Origin: Hetaerina americana
Lineage: Eukaryota > Arthropoda > Insecta > Odonata > Calopterygidae
DNA length: 64,000 bases
Direction of reading: 5' to 3'
Assembly (NCBI GenBank): GCA_022747635.1
Contig: JAKTNV010000024.1
Coordinates: forward strand, 6,791,803 to 6,855,802
Translations under genes and position numbers: made by a program
Part shown: piece by piece, positions 24,684-35,200 of the stretch
Layout of the letters: every line of letters starts with the position of its first letter
Position numbering within the stretch: position 1 is the first letter of the stretch
The notes under the pieces: model-generated
What the model was told of the DNA's origin: nothing
What the model saw: only the letters and a program-made list of their open reading frames with translations
The model's database searches: none

Positions 24684-24742
24684 TGAGAGAATGAAGTAAA
24701 CTACATGTTCTGGAGTATCTGATAGTTTACTCCATTCTCTCA
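24684..24742 (-). ncRNA. 59-nt hairpin with 20-bp arms, candidate small-RNA precursor
   Basis: The arm at 24684-24703 and the reverse complement of 24723-24742 match at 19 of 20 positions, with a 19-base loop. Read on the minus strand the single difference becomes a G-U pair, so the stem is fully paired; on the plus strand it is an A-C mismatch. Size and pairing are close to a microRNA precursor, but I see no extension of the lower stem in the flanks and the arm does not match a microRNA I know. It may instead be a tiny palindromic element. Confidence 0.4.
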
Positions 24743-27600
24743 CACTAAACTTTCTTATTATGAATGTCATTGGACCGGAGCATACTAATGATATTCTTAA
24801 TAAGCAATGGCTTGATTACTATTAATTATTTTAGTATTAAAAACACCGGCGTGCTCGTCCAACTTTTTCCAGCTCATTTAGAGAAGCATTCATTAAAAAA
24901 AATTAAGCTGTCTTTGGATTTAGCGCGAGGAGGAATTTTTTTTAAAATTTTGAAATTACCCTCGGAATATAATACTCGTTTTAATGAGTTATATTGTCCA
25001 GTGTCTCTTTTTGGTTCCTTTAAATACTGAATGGTGAATTGGCATTGAGTGTGCGGCTTTAGTGGAGCATGAAGCATTGAGGATCGCGAATGGCAAGCCT
25101 AGCCGAAATTCTCTTCAATAGCATTCGAGCGGAACAAAAAATGTTTTGCTCAGTTGTTTTGTAGTTCTTCAAATGATTATGACAAATAAAGCATACATAC
25201 AGTGTCAGGGTCGCTTGGGAAGTCGCTTCGATGCATATCATGTAAAATTTAGCCGGAAAATCTGTAAAAAGCATCGATGACATATGCAACTCAATAAAAA
25301 AACTCCCATAAACGGTAGGCTCACTTTCGATGGATTCAAATAAATTAAACAGAAGCACTCCGTGTACACCTTTGTGTTGATACATTCGTTGGAATGTAAA
25401 TATGAAGGTAACATTTTCCATTTGTTGATAACCTGAACTAACCTGATGTATGCTCTGAATGAGGAAATGTTATAATATATTATGGCACTTCGTATAGAAA
25501 ATTTCTTCTCAAAAATTTTTTTTTGAATTGGAGTAAATTAAAAGTTCGCGTTTCTAAAATCGTGCAGCTTAATTATTCAAACGAAAGTTTGCATTGCGAG
25601 TGTATTCAGCGCCTGAAATATTAATTTCGTCAACAAAGATCGAGGTGAACGGGTTCGTGAACCAACTGCAAGTATAATACCCCATTCTCCGGAAACCATC
25701 ACGTTCGATCACAAACAGTGTGCCGTAAACAATCATCCCCTCCCTTTTCCCGTATCTTCCCATCAATCCGAGCCCTTAAGAAACGCATTTTCTGAAAGGA
25801 ACTCTTGGCATGTACGCGGGTAATTGGAAACTGTTGTGGCGAGATGAATAAAGCCCACTTGAGGAAGCAATAAAGAAAAGCTATTTTTTCTTATTTCATT
25901 AAGAGTGTCGACTAAGGCGCTGAAAACCAAACAGCAGCATGATTCCGACCGTGAGACTTGAGTGCAGGGTTGGGTACACTAGAAGCACATTTGTAGCGAG
26001 GTAATTTTCAGCTACGTGTCCAAATGATGTGGTAGCTATTTCAGTAGCTACAATCAATCATTTCTAACTAAACTGCGACTGCTTTTGACAGTAGCGTTTG
26101 ATAATTGTAGCTAAACATTGATTTTATTCGCAGAGAAAAAAAAATTCAAGGAACCAATTGAAAGCAAGTAATCTAAGGAGATGTGATATTTCATTATGAA
26201 AAAAGATTATCTTAACTCGGCAAAACTGTCGAGTTTTAATTGGGTTCTTAACCCATTGAGTGAAAGGGATCGAATAAAAAGAATTCAAAAACTGACACGA
26301 AATAAATTTATCACAATTTGATGCTTTACTAGCCGTGAAATTTCGTTCTTAATAGAAATATATATGTGAAAAAATAATGGGTGGCATGATATCACATATT
26401 TATATACTATGACATGATATCACATATTTACAGACTAATCTATTAATACTTTCTCCGCGAATGCATCTAAAAGTAAAAAAAAACAATATTCTGCATTCTA
26501 GCATCAAAAAACAAAGAACTAACAATAAGCTGAAATGGAATTGGCTTAAGACGTTTATTACCGAATATGCAAAATAGAGAAATTGACGTAGTATTTCACT
26601 GGGAGTTTGAAATTAAATAAATAAATAAAATAATGGATTAATTTCTTTTTATTTTAGGCAGTTCGGTGCCTCCAACTTAATTTAAGATATCCTATGCTTG
26701 CAGTATTTCTGCTTTGAAATTTTTTTCACATGAGTGCTGAATGGCAGTCGTGTTTGCGTTTTTGTTTCAGGGCATGCCTATTCTTAACGTGCCCTTTATG
26801 ACGGGAGAGCATTATTGATTACGAAGAAGTTAGCTTTAATGGCTTTAATTGCATCAAATTCATTGTATGATTTTAGATTTGTGGCAAGAAAACCCGTTTG
26901 CAATTGAAACTTTTGAATTACCATTCTTAGTACCTTTTTGTGGAGGTGGAAGAGAAAGTAAAAGAGGACCTTGAGTATACGAATTCAACTGCTTCCTTCG
27001 TCTGCAAAGGAAATCCTAATCATTTGCCTTTCGCTATGGTATCCCCCGAGGCACTTCCAGGAAGCTTGATAGAACGGTGCGGTTTACCATCGCAATCTGT
27101 ACCAACCGCTTGCATTAAAACGATAGTTTATCTCATCTCAATTGGAAACCACAGAAATTTGGAGGGAATATTGGCAACAGGAAGGGTGAGGTGCTATCCG
27201 GAGGACGATAAGCAGCTCTTCGGAGTTATCAAAATACAATTGGATGAAAGCTGGGTTGCAAAGGTTCTCATGGGTAAGAAAATCTGTTTATTCGAAAAGG
27301 AATGGATGAAGAACCAGTTCTGTAGAACTTGAACACACGTTTACCAGGCAATAACGACAATGCATGAAAATGATATCCATTACATGAGTCTAATTGGAAA
27401 AATTAGCAAAAGTAACAGGACACGCTACTTCTTAGAAGAATGTTAGGTCGCTACCGAACCTACTAAAAACAGTAGGCGTCACATTAGCCTATTGCTGGTA
27501 GATAGACTGATCGAGTCATAGTCATCAGTTACATGCCGATCTGAAGTCATGAAATATGTACACATATTTAAAGAGATTATCATTATTTATTGTACATTAT
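24743..27600. other. AT-rich non-coding interval
   Basis: Contains the tandem duplication at 26385-26430 and several frames up to 130 codons. The plus frame 26940-27332 (130 codons) has a balanced amino-acid make-up but no recognised domain and no clear splice or promoter context, so I do not call it. Nothing else is seen. Confidence 0.5.
26385..26430. repeat. 18-bp direct repeat in tandem (28-bp period)
   Basis: CATGATATCACATATTTA is found at 26385-26402 and 26413-26430, separated by 10 bp. It is a local duplication with no visible function. Confidence 0.9.
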
Positions 27601-27613
27601 TTCGGTCATCCAG
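27601..27613. repeat. Left target-site duplication of SINE copy 1
   Basis: TTCGGTCATCCAG immediately precedes the SINE and is repeated exactly at 27922-27934 right after its ACT tail. Confidence 0.95.
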
Positions 27614-27624
27614 GGGGATCGAGA

Positions 27625-27635
27625 TGGTGCGGGGG
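27625..27635 (+). promoter_or_regulatory. SINE copy 1 RNA polymerase III A box
   Basis: TGGTGCGGGGG matches the tRNA A-box pattern (TGGCNNAGTGG) at most positions. Copy 2 has the closer TGGTGCGGTGG. It lies about 12 bases from the SINE 5' end, as expected for a tRNA-type internal promoter. Confidence 0.7.
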
Positions 27636-27667
27636 CTAACGTACTGGCTTCCCACCCTGAGGGCGTG

Positions 27668-27678
27668 GGTTCAAATCC
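27668..27678 (+). promoter_or_regulatory. SINE copy 1 RNA polymerase III B box
   Basis: GGTTCAAATCC is an exact match to the B-box consensus GGTTCRANTCC, 43 bases downstream of the A box. Confidence 0.9.
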
Positions 27679-27693
27679 CGGCGGTGTTGAATA

Positions 27694-27698
27694 TTTTT
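27694..27698 (+). terminator. Internal T5 tract in the SINE, potential Pol III terminator
   Basis: TTTTT lies 16 bases after the B box and is conserved in copy 2 (AAAAA on the plus strand at 42035-42039). Runs of four or more T are the usual RNA polymerase III stop signal and are normally avoided inside SINEs. If used, it would give an RNA of about 85 nt covering only the tRNA-like head. Confidence 0.45.
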
Positions 27699-27921
27699 CA
27701 GAGGTATCTCGATCCCTACTTGAGGTGCTTTGTGGAGGGCACTTTGAGTGAGTACGCCGTCCGTCGGATGGGACGTTAAGCCGCGGACCCCTTGGCGCCT
27801 TTCGTAAAGAGTAGGCTAATGCCGACGCCGGGTTTCTCTCCACCCTTCATCCTTTCCTGTCCTTCCCCTATGGCGCAAATGACCTTAGCTGTCGGTCGCC
27901 TCCCATCAAAACTACTACTAC

Positions 27922-27934
27922 TTCGGTCATCCAG
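27922..27934. repeat. Right target-site duplication of SINE copy 1
   Basis: TTCGGTCATCCAG, an exact 13-bp copy of 27601-27613, directly follows the ACTACTAC tail. Confidence 0.95.
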
Positions 27935-30509
27935 CGATCATCGACCAGGAAGGTAATTGAGATGGGTTAGTCTAAATGAAATTCACTCCGAAAAAGAGTC
28001 GGCCTAAGTAAGCCCTCGAAGTTCATTCTCGGCCACATTTTAGCAAAGGGTTTTTTCTCTAAGTATTTCTTTGAGATTGAAAACAATCGAAGACGAGCGG
28101 CCGTGGATGTTGTGAGGTCGGGCGTTGTCGAATGCGCCCGAATGCTCGCCGCGGACTCCGGCCGGTGAACGTCGCGTGGGCGTGAATGGAAACGAAATGC
28201 CACAAGCTCATTTCGATCGTGAGGGGCCTTGTTTTCCAATCTATAAATTTATTCTCCTCGGTCTCCCGGAATGACATTTAAAAGTTCTACCGTCTCGTCT
28301 TTTCTCTCTCTAAGGACACGATTTCCTTCGCCGGGAAGAGAGCCATAAGGGAACAATTACCTCTCTTTCCTCAAGGTGCTGCAGCATTCAGTAGTTTTTT
28401 TGCAACAGTCTGGAGTTGCTATCTCCAATTCGGTTCACGTAAATACTAACTCTACTTAGCGTGTGCTAAGAGGGTTTGCGCCACTAAGAGTTAGCTAAGA
28501 ATTGCAAAGAGGCACTAATAGTTGAGAGCAAGATGAGTGGATAGAAACATGTCTTCGAAATCTGACTGTTCCCATAATAATGTAGCGTGTAAATCTGCCT
28601 GGATCAGTCCCTCGCGCCACTGATGAAGGATTCCATGAACGTCTCCTTTTAGCAGCGAACGGAATACCATGGAAATATGCTGCCATGCATTCAAGAATCG
28701 AAATAAGTATTACATATTTAGGACCCCGTTTTCAAACGCATGTATCAATTTGATGGCTCCACGTTTCCAATCCAAAAAGAGAATGCAAGGAAGCTAAAAG
28801 ACGAGAATTTGGAAATTACACTCATATTGGGAGTTCTTTATAAAGAAAAAAATCGAATTACTGAATTGAGGAAGATTGCTCCAGAACAATGGACTATAAA
28901 AGATAAATACAAACAGATGGACGTGTCTCTTTAAAATACGAAGACGATAAAATATAAATGAACGGTCTCATTCCAAGTTTAATATAATATTTCATGGTGG
29001 GGAAAATTGGCGAAAACTAGAAGCTACACTGCACGCAACTTAGTGAATATTCGGTTAGTACATGTGGACTTAACTTCCTCATACAGACTACTTTCGTATT
29101 CCAGAGTTTAATTTGCAATTTTAATTAATAAAGTGAGGTAATGAAATCGTTCTTCTAAATTACTTTTATGGTTAAAGTTTTTTATGTACTAATTTAAATC
29201 GTCTGCACATACTTTGCCTCATGAAAAGAAACATTACAAAGAAAAAAGTTGCATAAAGATTAATTTGAAGTGCTTTTTCAAAAGATGAACTGACCTTGGT
29301 TGTGAATGAAATTTAGGAAAGGACAATTATTGATGAGTTATATACTCGAAGTCGTATTTAAAGCGGAGAGGCCAGAACAAGCTTCACGCTTTGCTGAAAA
29401 TATACATTCGTTAGTTTTCTATTCACATCCGTTATTTTTACTTCAGATCACAATCAATTTTGACCACTGTCCATTGTGTCGGAGTATCCTTTTGTAATTC
29501 AGTATAGTCTAATTTTCCTTTAATAAAGAATTTACAATACATAGGCCATTCCCAATTTTCGTCTTTTAGCTTTCTCACATTATCTTTTTCGGATAGAATG
29601 TGGGTATTATATGGAATACCTTTTCCTGCTTGAAGAGACGTCCATAGAGTAAGTATATGAAATCATTTGCAACTTTTCAATTTCGGCGTCCTCCGCGAAA
29701 AATAAAAACAATCATAAGAAAGGAAAATAGCTTTAAAAACGATATTCCCGCATTTCAACATCAAGAACCGATTTACATGGCAGTATTTAGGGCAACCAAC
29801 CATAAAAGCAAAAGCAAAATGATTCGACCGCAAATGCTAGCCAAAAATTTCAATGTTTCATCATTGAAATATTTTCAATCTTAACTGCCGCAGGAATAAC
29901 TTCTTTGCGCCTAGCATTACAGGTTTGGGTCGAGGAAATATTCACCTAGGTTATGGGGAGGAAAGCGGACTAGAGATCTTTGCGAAATCTTTTTTTAGAG
30001 GTAATTAGTTTAATTGCATGTAAAATAATTGATATTCTAAGATTTTGAAAAAAAATGTTTTTCTTGTAACTCGATAACCGTGAGGGTTTTCAGAATGAAG
30101 GGCCTCCTGCCAAGGACATTTTGTTTGTCCTGAAAAGCACGCAAGGGATGATGGGTGATCGGAAAAATCCTTCTTCTACTTTCAATTCGCCCCAGATCCT
30201 ATATCTCTCCAGATGCTGGCATAATTTTGCCAATTAAGAAAGTAAATGGGGATTTAAATAATATTTCCTTTACACCACTTCCCACAACTTGTGATAATTT
30301 TGAGATCAAGATAAATGGTGACCTCTTTGGAGGGCATAATTATTGTTATCGGAAACTAGAAACAGCCACACAAAATCCCCGTCGGCTTCGTTTTCATCCC
30401 CCAACGCTACAAAATACTTACTCCAACCAGCACCGAAGCTAAAGGGGAATGAGCGATGATTTTCCGCTTTCCCTACCGCGAGTGAGGTTAATGGTCACGT
30501 GAATCGTGC
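27935..30509. other. Non-coding interval after the SINE
   Basis: 28080-28320 is CpG-rich; the rest is AT-rich. Frames of up to 95 codons show no domain. A nested hairpin lies at 28446-28494. Confidence 0.5.
28446..28494. other. Nested hairpin
   Basis: CTAACTCT (28446-28453) pairs with AGAGTTAG (28487-28494). Just inside, CTTAGC (28455-28460) pairs with GCTAAG (28465-28470) around a 4-base loop. The outline resembles a small multi-arm RNA, but it lacks tRNA invariant positions. Function unknown. Confidence 0.45.
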
Positions 30510-30524
30510 GGGGGGGGGGGGGGG
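30510..30524 (+). repeat. Poly(G) run of 15
   Basis: Fifteen consecutive G followed by AGGGCATTGGGGGC. This is a potential quadruplex and also a region where assembly length is unreliable. Shorter runs of 10 G occur at 38974-38983 and 39796-39805, and 11 C at 62907-62917. Confidence 0.9.
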
Positions 30525-33500
30525 AGGGCATTGGGGGCAACAAAAGTAATAATAATATGCCGCGGAGATAATTGAAGAGAACAATTGCCTGGCGGTAAAG
30601 AGAGACCGAACGCCTCAAACCTACGTGCAAGATCGATGCGGGGAATCTTCTGGTTCGCCATGCCTATTTGAAGGATTTTGAAATATTAAAAATATTAGGT
30701 AGTCACTCTCTCTTCCGCGACGATGGAGCGATAAATATCGGAAGTGTGATGAGGTGGCGTTCGTCAAACTGACGCCTAAGATCAAGGCCGACCTCAAAAA
30801 TGGAGCCAGGAAGCGTTTACTTTTGTTCCCACGATGTATTCGAATTAGGATTCGATATAATTTCCGAAAATTTCCAGGCAAACGATCGTTAAAAATGCTC
30901 TCGATTCCTCAATGTCAAAAAGACCAAATCAGTCGCTTTCTGTCCTTTATATTTTTCTACCCTTTCTTCCCTGGGGAGAAAGCAGCCGACGGAAAGACGA
31001 TCGTGATTTCCACGGAGAGTGAGCTAGTGAAGTTAGCGTGGAAGTCAGGGTCGATGACGGCCTGTAGAAAATGCGACATGTCTTATCTCGTACCAATCTG
31101 AGAGGGTTGATTTTTATTTATGAAAAAGAAATTAGAGTAATCAGTGGATGAAGATCACTTTGGACGTCTCCCAGGGAGAATTAACTCGCCTCTTGGTTCC
31201 TTTGTTCTCGAAAATTAGGGCATGCTAGTTTCATCAAATGGAAAGTAACGCCAAGAAAAGCCAATTTTTTTAATTTCCGTGATGAGAAATTGAATGAACA
31301 CTGCACTCGAAAATTGGTGGCCACGCATCGGTTTCCGCCTGCCTGGAAGCTTTAGAGTATTTCAAAAATAAATATGGAAAACGATTATTATACACATACG
31401 TGATTATACGACTTTTATGGTGTCCTGCAGCCATTGCGTGCACCGCCATGAAAGCGCTGACCTTCCAAACGTTTGAGTAGAATGAATTACCTTAAATTGA
31501 GGATCAAAATTTCCGATGACCTTCGGCTCCGTAAAATATGTATGTGAAAGCCAAAACTCTAAGCGTTAGGAGATAGCCAACAATTTCATGCGTTAACCCG
31601 CGAATAGAAAATCTTTCCATATTAATCCAAGAAAAAATTAATGAAGGTACTTCTAGCGCCTATCCTCTTCTCTAAAAACATGAAAAATATCTACATTAAG
31701 GGTGAACTTGGACATTGCGAATTGATGCCAATGCTACCTTGATGAGGTTAATAAACTCTTATAACCAACTAAAAAAGTTAAAATGAAGATTTATCTTCCA
31801 GAAGGAAATTTTAACATACCTGTAGTTTGAAGAGTTAAAAATGAACTTAAAATAGAAATAAAAGTCGATACTGTTCTTAATTACTTTGGTGCAATTAAGA
31901 AGTCGTAAGGTGAAGAGAAAAAATGGAAAAGAAATTATTAAATGCAGATCGACTAGTAAAGTGGTGCCGATGGGCAGTTTGAATAATTACTTTTATTTTT
32001 TATACCACAAAAGCTGAGAGGACATGAAGCTTGGTAATTCATCTCTTAGTCGTTTCGTGCATTTAATATATGCGCGTACGTAGTGAACAAGCTTCTTTCG
32101 CATTTGTACATTCGCATCAATTCAACGAATTTTCGATTTGGGTGCTCCCAATTGATGGATTTCAAACCAATGTGAATGGGATAGCGAAAGATGACTAATG
32201 GGAAAAATCTAAATGGCAATTCTCGCATGCCGGATTTCCCTCTAGAGGAAAAAGATTTGGTTGTCAAACGATGGAACAACTGACAAATCCGTTCTGAGAG
32301 AAGCTAAGCTATTGAAATGAGCACATATTCTCGTTAACCTTCCATTAAGGAACCTTCTCAAACGAGCACCATAGAAATGGCCGTTTTCTTTCCTTCCGAA
32401 GTTCTTCTCTCCTGGCGTGGCCTCCGAGCGAGCGAGATGAGGATTGCCGCTCCGAAGCTTAGAGATTGAGAGGTATTTCTCAAGTGAAAACAACAGAGAG
32501 GAACATCTTAAAATAAACAAATCATAAATCAATTGCCTTTTTATCACAACTGCGATTTCATGTTGGCCCGCGTGCGGGTAGTTGGGAATGTTCTTGGTGC
32601 CGGGGAAAGAAGCACGAATTAAAGCGGAGGGAGAAGGAGAGACTGGATCTTTTATTACTCCGTCCATGAATCATCCATTTAGAACGGTGACCGATCGTCA
32701 TCCGCTTTCGCTCTCCATCTATGCGCGCTCATGCAAGCGAGGGAAGGCGCCGGAAACGTCCGCCACTCGCCCGCATCACCCGTCCTCATGTTGGCGGAGC
32801 GATCGAGACGCGTGTGTGAGGGGGACACGGGGGCAATGAGAGCGGTAGAAATTATAAAGGGAGGATGTACGCCGGCTGTTAAACAAATTAGATCTCAGTT
32901 CTTACAGTACTTAGTATATCACGATTCCATAATTGCCGTGGATCAATGAAGACTCACTCTCATCCTACTTGATATTCATCTCGATGCTAAAAATGATCAC
33001 AAGATCACGAGTTGTCGTGCCACTTAGTTACTTGGGCCGTACTTGGACCTTCTCCCCCATCTGCCTCAGACTTTTCTCGTCGGTCTAGTTTCCAAGTATG
33101 TATTCCATGACTGATCGCTCTCGTTTTTATGACAACCTCGATAAATACAGCAAAACAGCGGCGAAGTTTCAATTAAAACATTCGATTAAAAACTGTCTAA
33201 AGGAGTGCCATTTAATTTATCTATTTATTTATTGGTCGTTAAAATTTATCGCTATGCTGACGATAAAAGCCTTCGTGCTTATCTCGGAAAAATAAATCCC
33301 CATGCTCTCTTCCATCACCTTCGTCATTCCCACGCTCTTGGCTTCTTCTCTTTATTTCTTCCGTTCTCCGACGTTTGAGATGTCTCTGATGTCCGGTTTG
33401 TCAATACATGCTGTAAGTAAATTATAACCAATTCTGTTGACACAATATCACCACGTCAATTCAGAATTCGTTTCTAAGTCATGGGTCGGTTCTATAAAGA

Positions 33501-35200
33501 ATTCAAGTACATTTCTCTTACTTATGAATTATGCTATACTATTCCTGGTACTTCTGTACACTTATAGAAAAAATAATGTGAAAAATTGATCGGAATGATC
33601 ATGTTAATATAAATGTACATCTGGGCTGCAACCTTTGAATGTCATAGAGTCGGATTCTAAAGGCTCCTATGCTGAGACCGGTCTATAGAGGGAGTGAAGT
33701 GAATGAATTCAACTATCCAAGCACCGTAGGAATTCTTTTTAATCTTTTCATCACATGATGGGTCTGAAGCTCCAGTTGCGAGTCATCCGTACTGAGGAGG
33801 AGGAGAGAGAGAAGAAGAAATCAACGCCGGAAATTAAGGAGCAGAGAGAAATTATTGTGACTGAGAAGAGTGGGAGAAGAAGATGAATACATATGAGGAA
33901 GAAGGGAGACGAGAAACTGACCCGTGGATCCACAAACACTCTTTCAAACGGGTCACATTCAGCATTCATTCTATCCCAGCCAGGAAATCACCTCTTCTGC
34001 TAAACTGAATTACTTCTTGAGATCAAATGAGTTTGTGTTAAGGTGCTGAAAAAATTATGAATCGAATTTGTTTCCTTAATAAGTCTTCATTTCACGATGA
34101 TTTCAGTGAGCTTAAGGTTGAATAGTTGTTGAGGGTCTCGTGAAAAAACATTATGCATGTTTTTGTCCATTAACAGTACATCAAAATTCTGCTGTCGATT
34201 TCCGAAACGCTGGAGTTCGAAACGGCTTACCTATATAAATTCTCGCAAAAAAACTGGTATTTACGAGTTCGTTTTTATCTGTGGAGGGAAGCTGGAATAT
34301 AAATTTAATTAAATATCTTGAACTTGAAAATAACAATTGAAAATAAAAATTGACTTTAAAATCTTGAAATAAATTCAATTATGGGATATGACTCACATTT
34401 CCGATGCATTATTTCACGGAAGTATAAATAAATGTTGGCCACAGATGTAAATTATTTTATTTAGAACCCGTAAACGCATGGTTCTTGATCCTGTGCTCTT
34501 AAATGGCAATACTGGATGATTCGCCGACAGTTCTGAGCGATAAAGAGCGAGTGTACTTAACATTAAGAATGATTGCTAACATAATTACCCATGTTTTCAA
34601 TGCCGGCTCGGTCATAGCTTCGCACTTACTACTCGTTAGGCAGAGAATGCTAGCAGTACTCCTCCACTCATGTTCACTTTAATTCGAATGCTATATTCAA
34701 GGAGGAGTGGAAACCAGATAACTAACGATAACCTGAGGTCAATTGTTCGCTGAACTAATTGAAGATATGAAGGAATGCAATGAGTAATTGAAAATCAAAT
34801 AATTTTCGATCAAAAACCATATGTTGGGGAACCCGGTTTGAATTTTGAATCTTAAAAACACGAGGTAATGTACATATGCACAATGTAGATTATGGGTCAT
34901 GTTTGACTGGATTAGATAAATAAACGGATTTCTTTGAATAAAATTCAAGTACATTCACGCGCCAGTATCGACGGATTTCAGGCAAGGGTTGTTGACGGAC
35001 CAATTATAAGGGAATGCAGAGGACTTATAAAATAAACGAAGGCTAACTACTACGCCAACACTAGGGTGGGAAGCATGTTTTCATCTCTCGATAAAGCTGG
35101 AAATTTGGGGTAATATGACGAGCCGTAAAGTATAAAAGTTTTTCGAGGTCCCGAACGCAAAACTCAACGTCTAGGCTCGAAAATTAAATACTCTTCCTTA
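30525..35200. other. Non-coding interval
   Basis: Mostly AT-rich with a moderate-GC patch at 32580-32860. Frames of up to 141 codons (minus 32242-32667) have no recognised domain. 33780-33910 is purine-rich (GA-rich). No RNA gene or transposon end was recognised. Confidence 0.5.

Larger units (their letters stand above)
27614..27921 (+). mobile_element. tRNA-derived SINE, copy 1 (full length, 308 bp)
   Basis: A short retroelement that carries no protein and is copied by a LINE's enzymes. The tRNA-related head has an A box (27625-27635) and a B box (27668-27678). A body of about 200 bp follows, then an (ACT)n tail ending at 27921. It is bounded by a perfect 13-bp target-site duplication, which fixes both ends. 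A second copy in the other orientation (41812-42118) is about 90% identical by eye, which defines a family. A T5 tract 16 bp after the B box is conserved in both copies. The head (27615-27625) is perfectly complementary to 27706-27716 in the body. CpG sites are better preserved than in copy 2, so this copy looks younger. Confidence 0.92.

Noticed and set aside
26940..27332. 130-codon plus frame with balanced amino-acid composition
   Set aside because: There is no recognised domain, no convincing splice or promoter signals and no neighbouring exon. One frame of this length is expected by chance in a window this size.
28619..28645. CTGATGA followed by GAACGTC, considered as a hammerhead core
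   Set aside because: There is no workable stem II between the two words, and GAAAC is not present.
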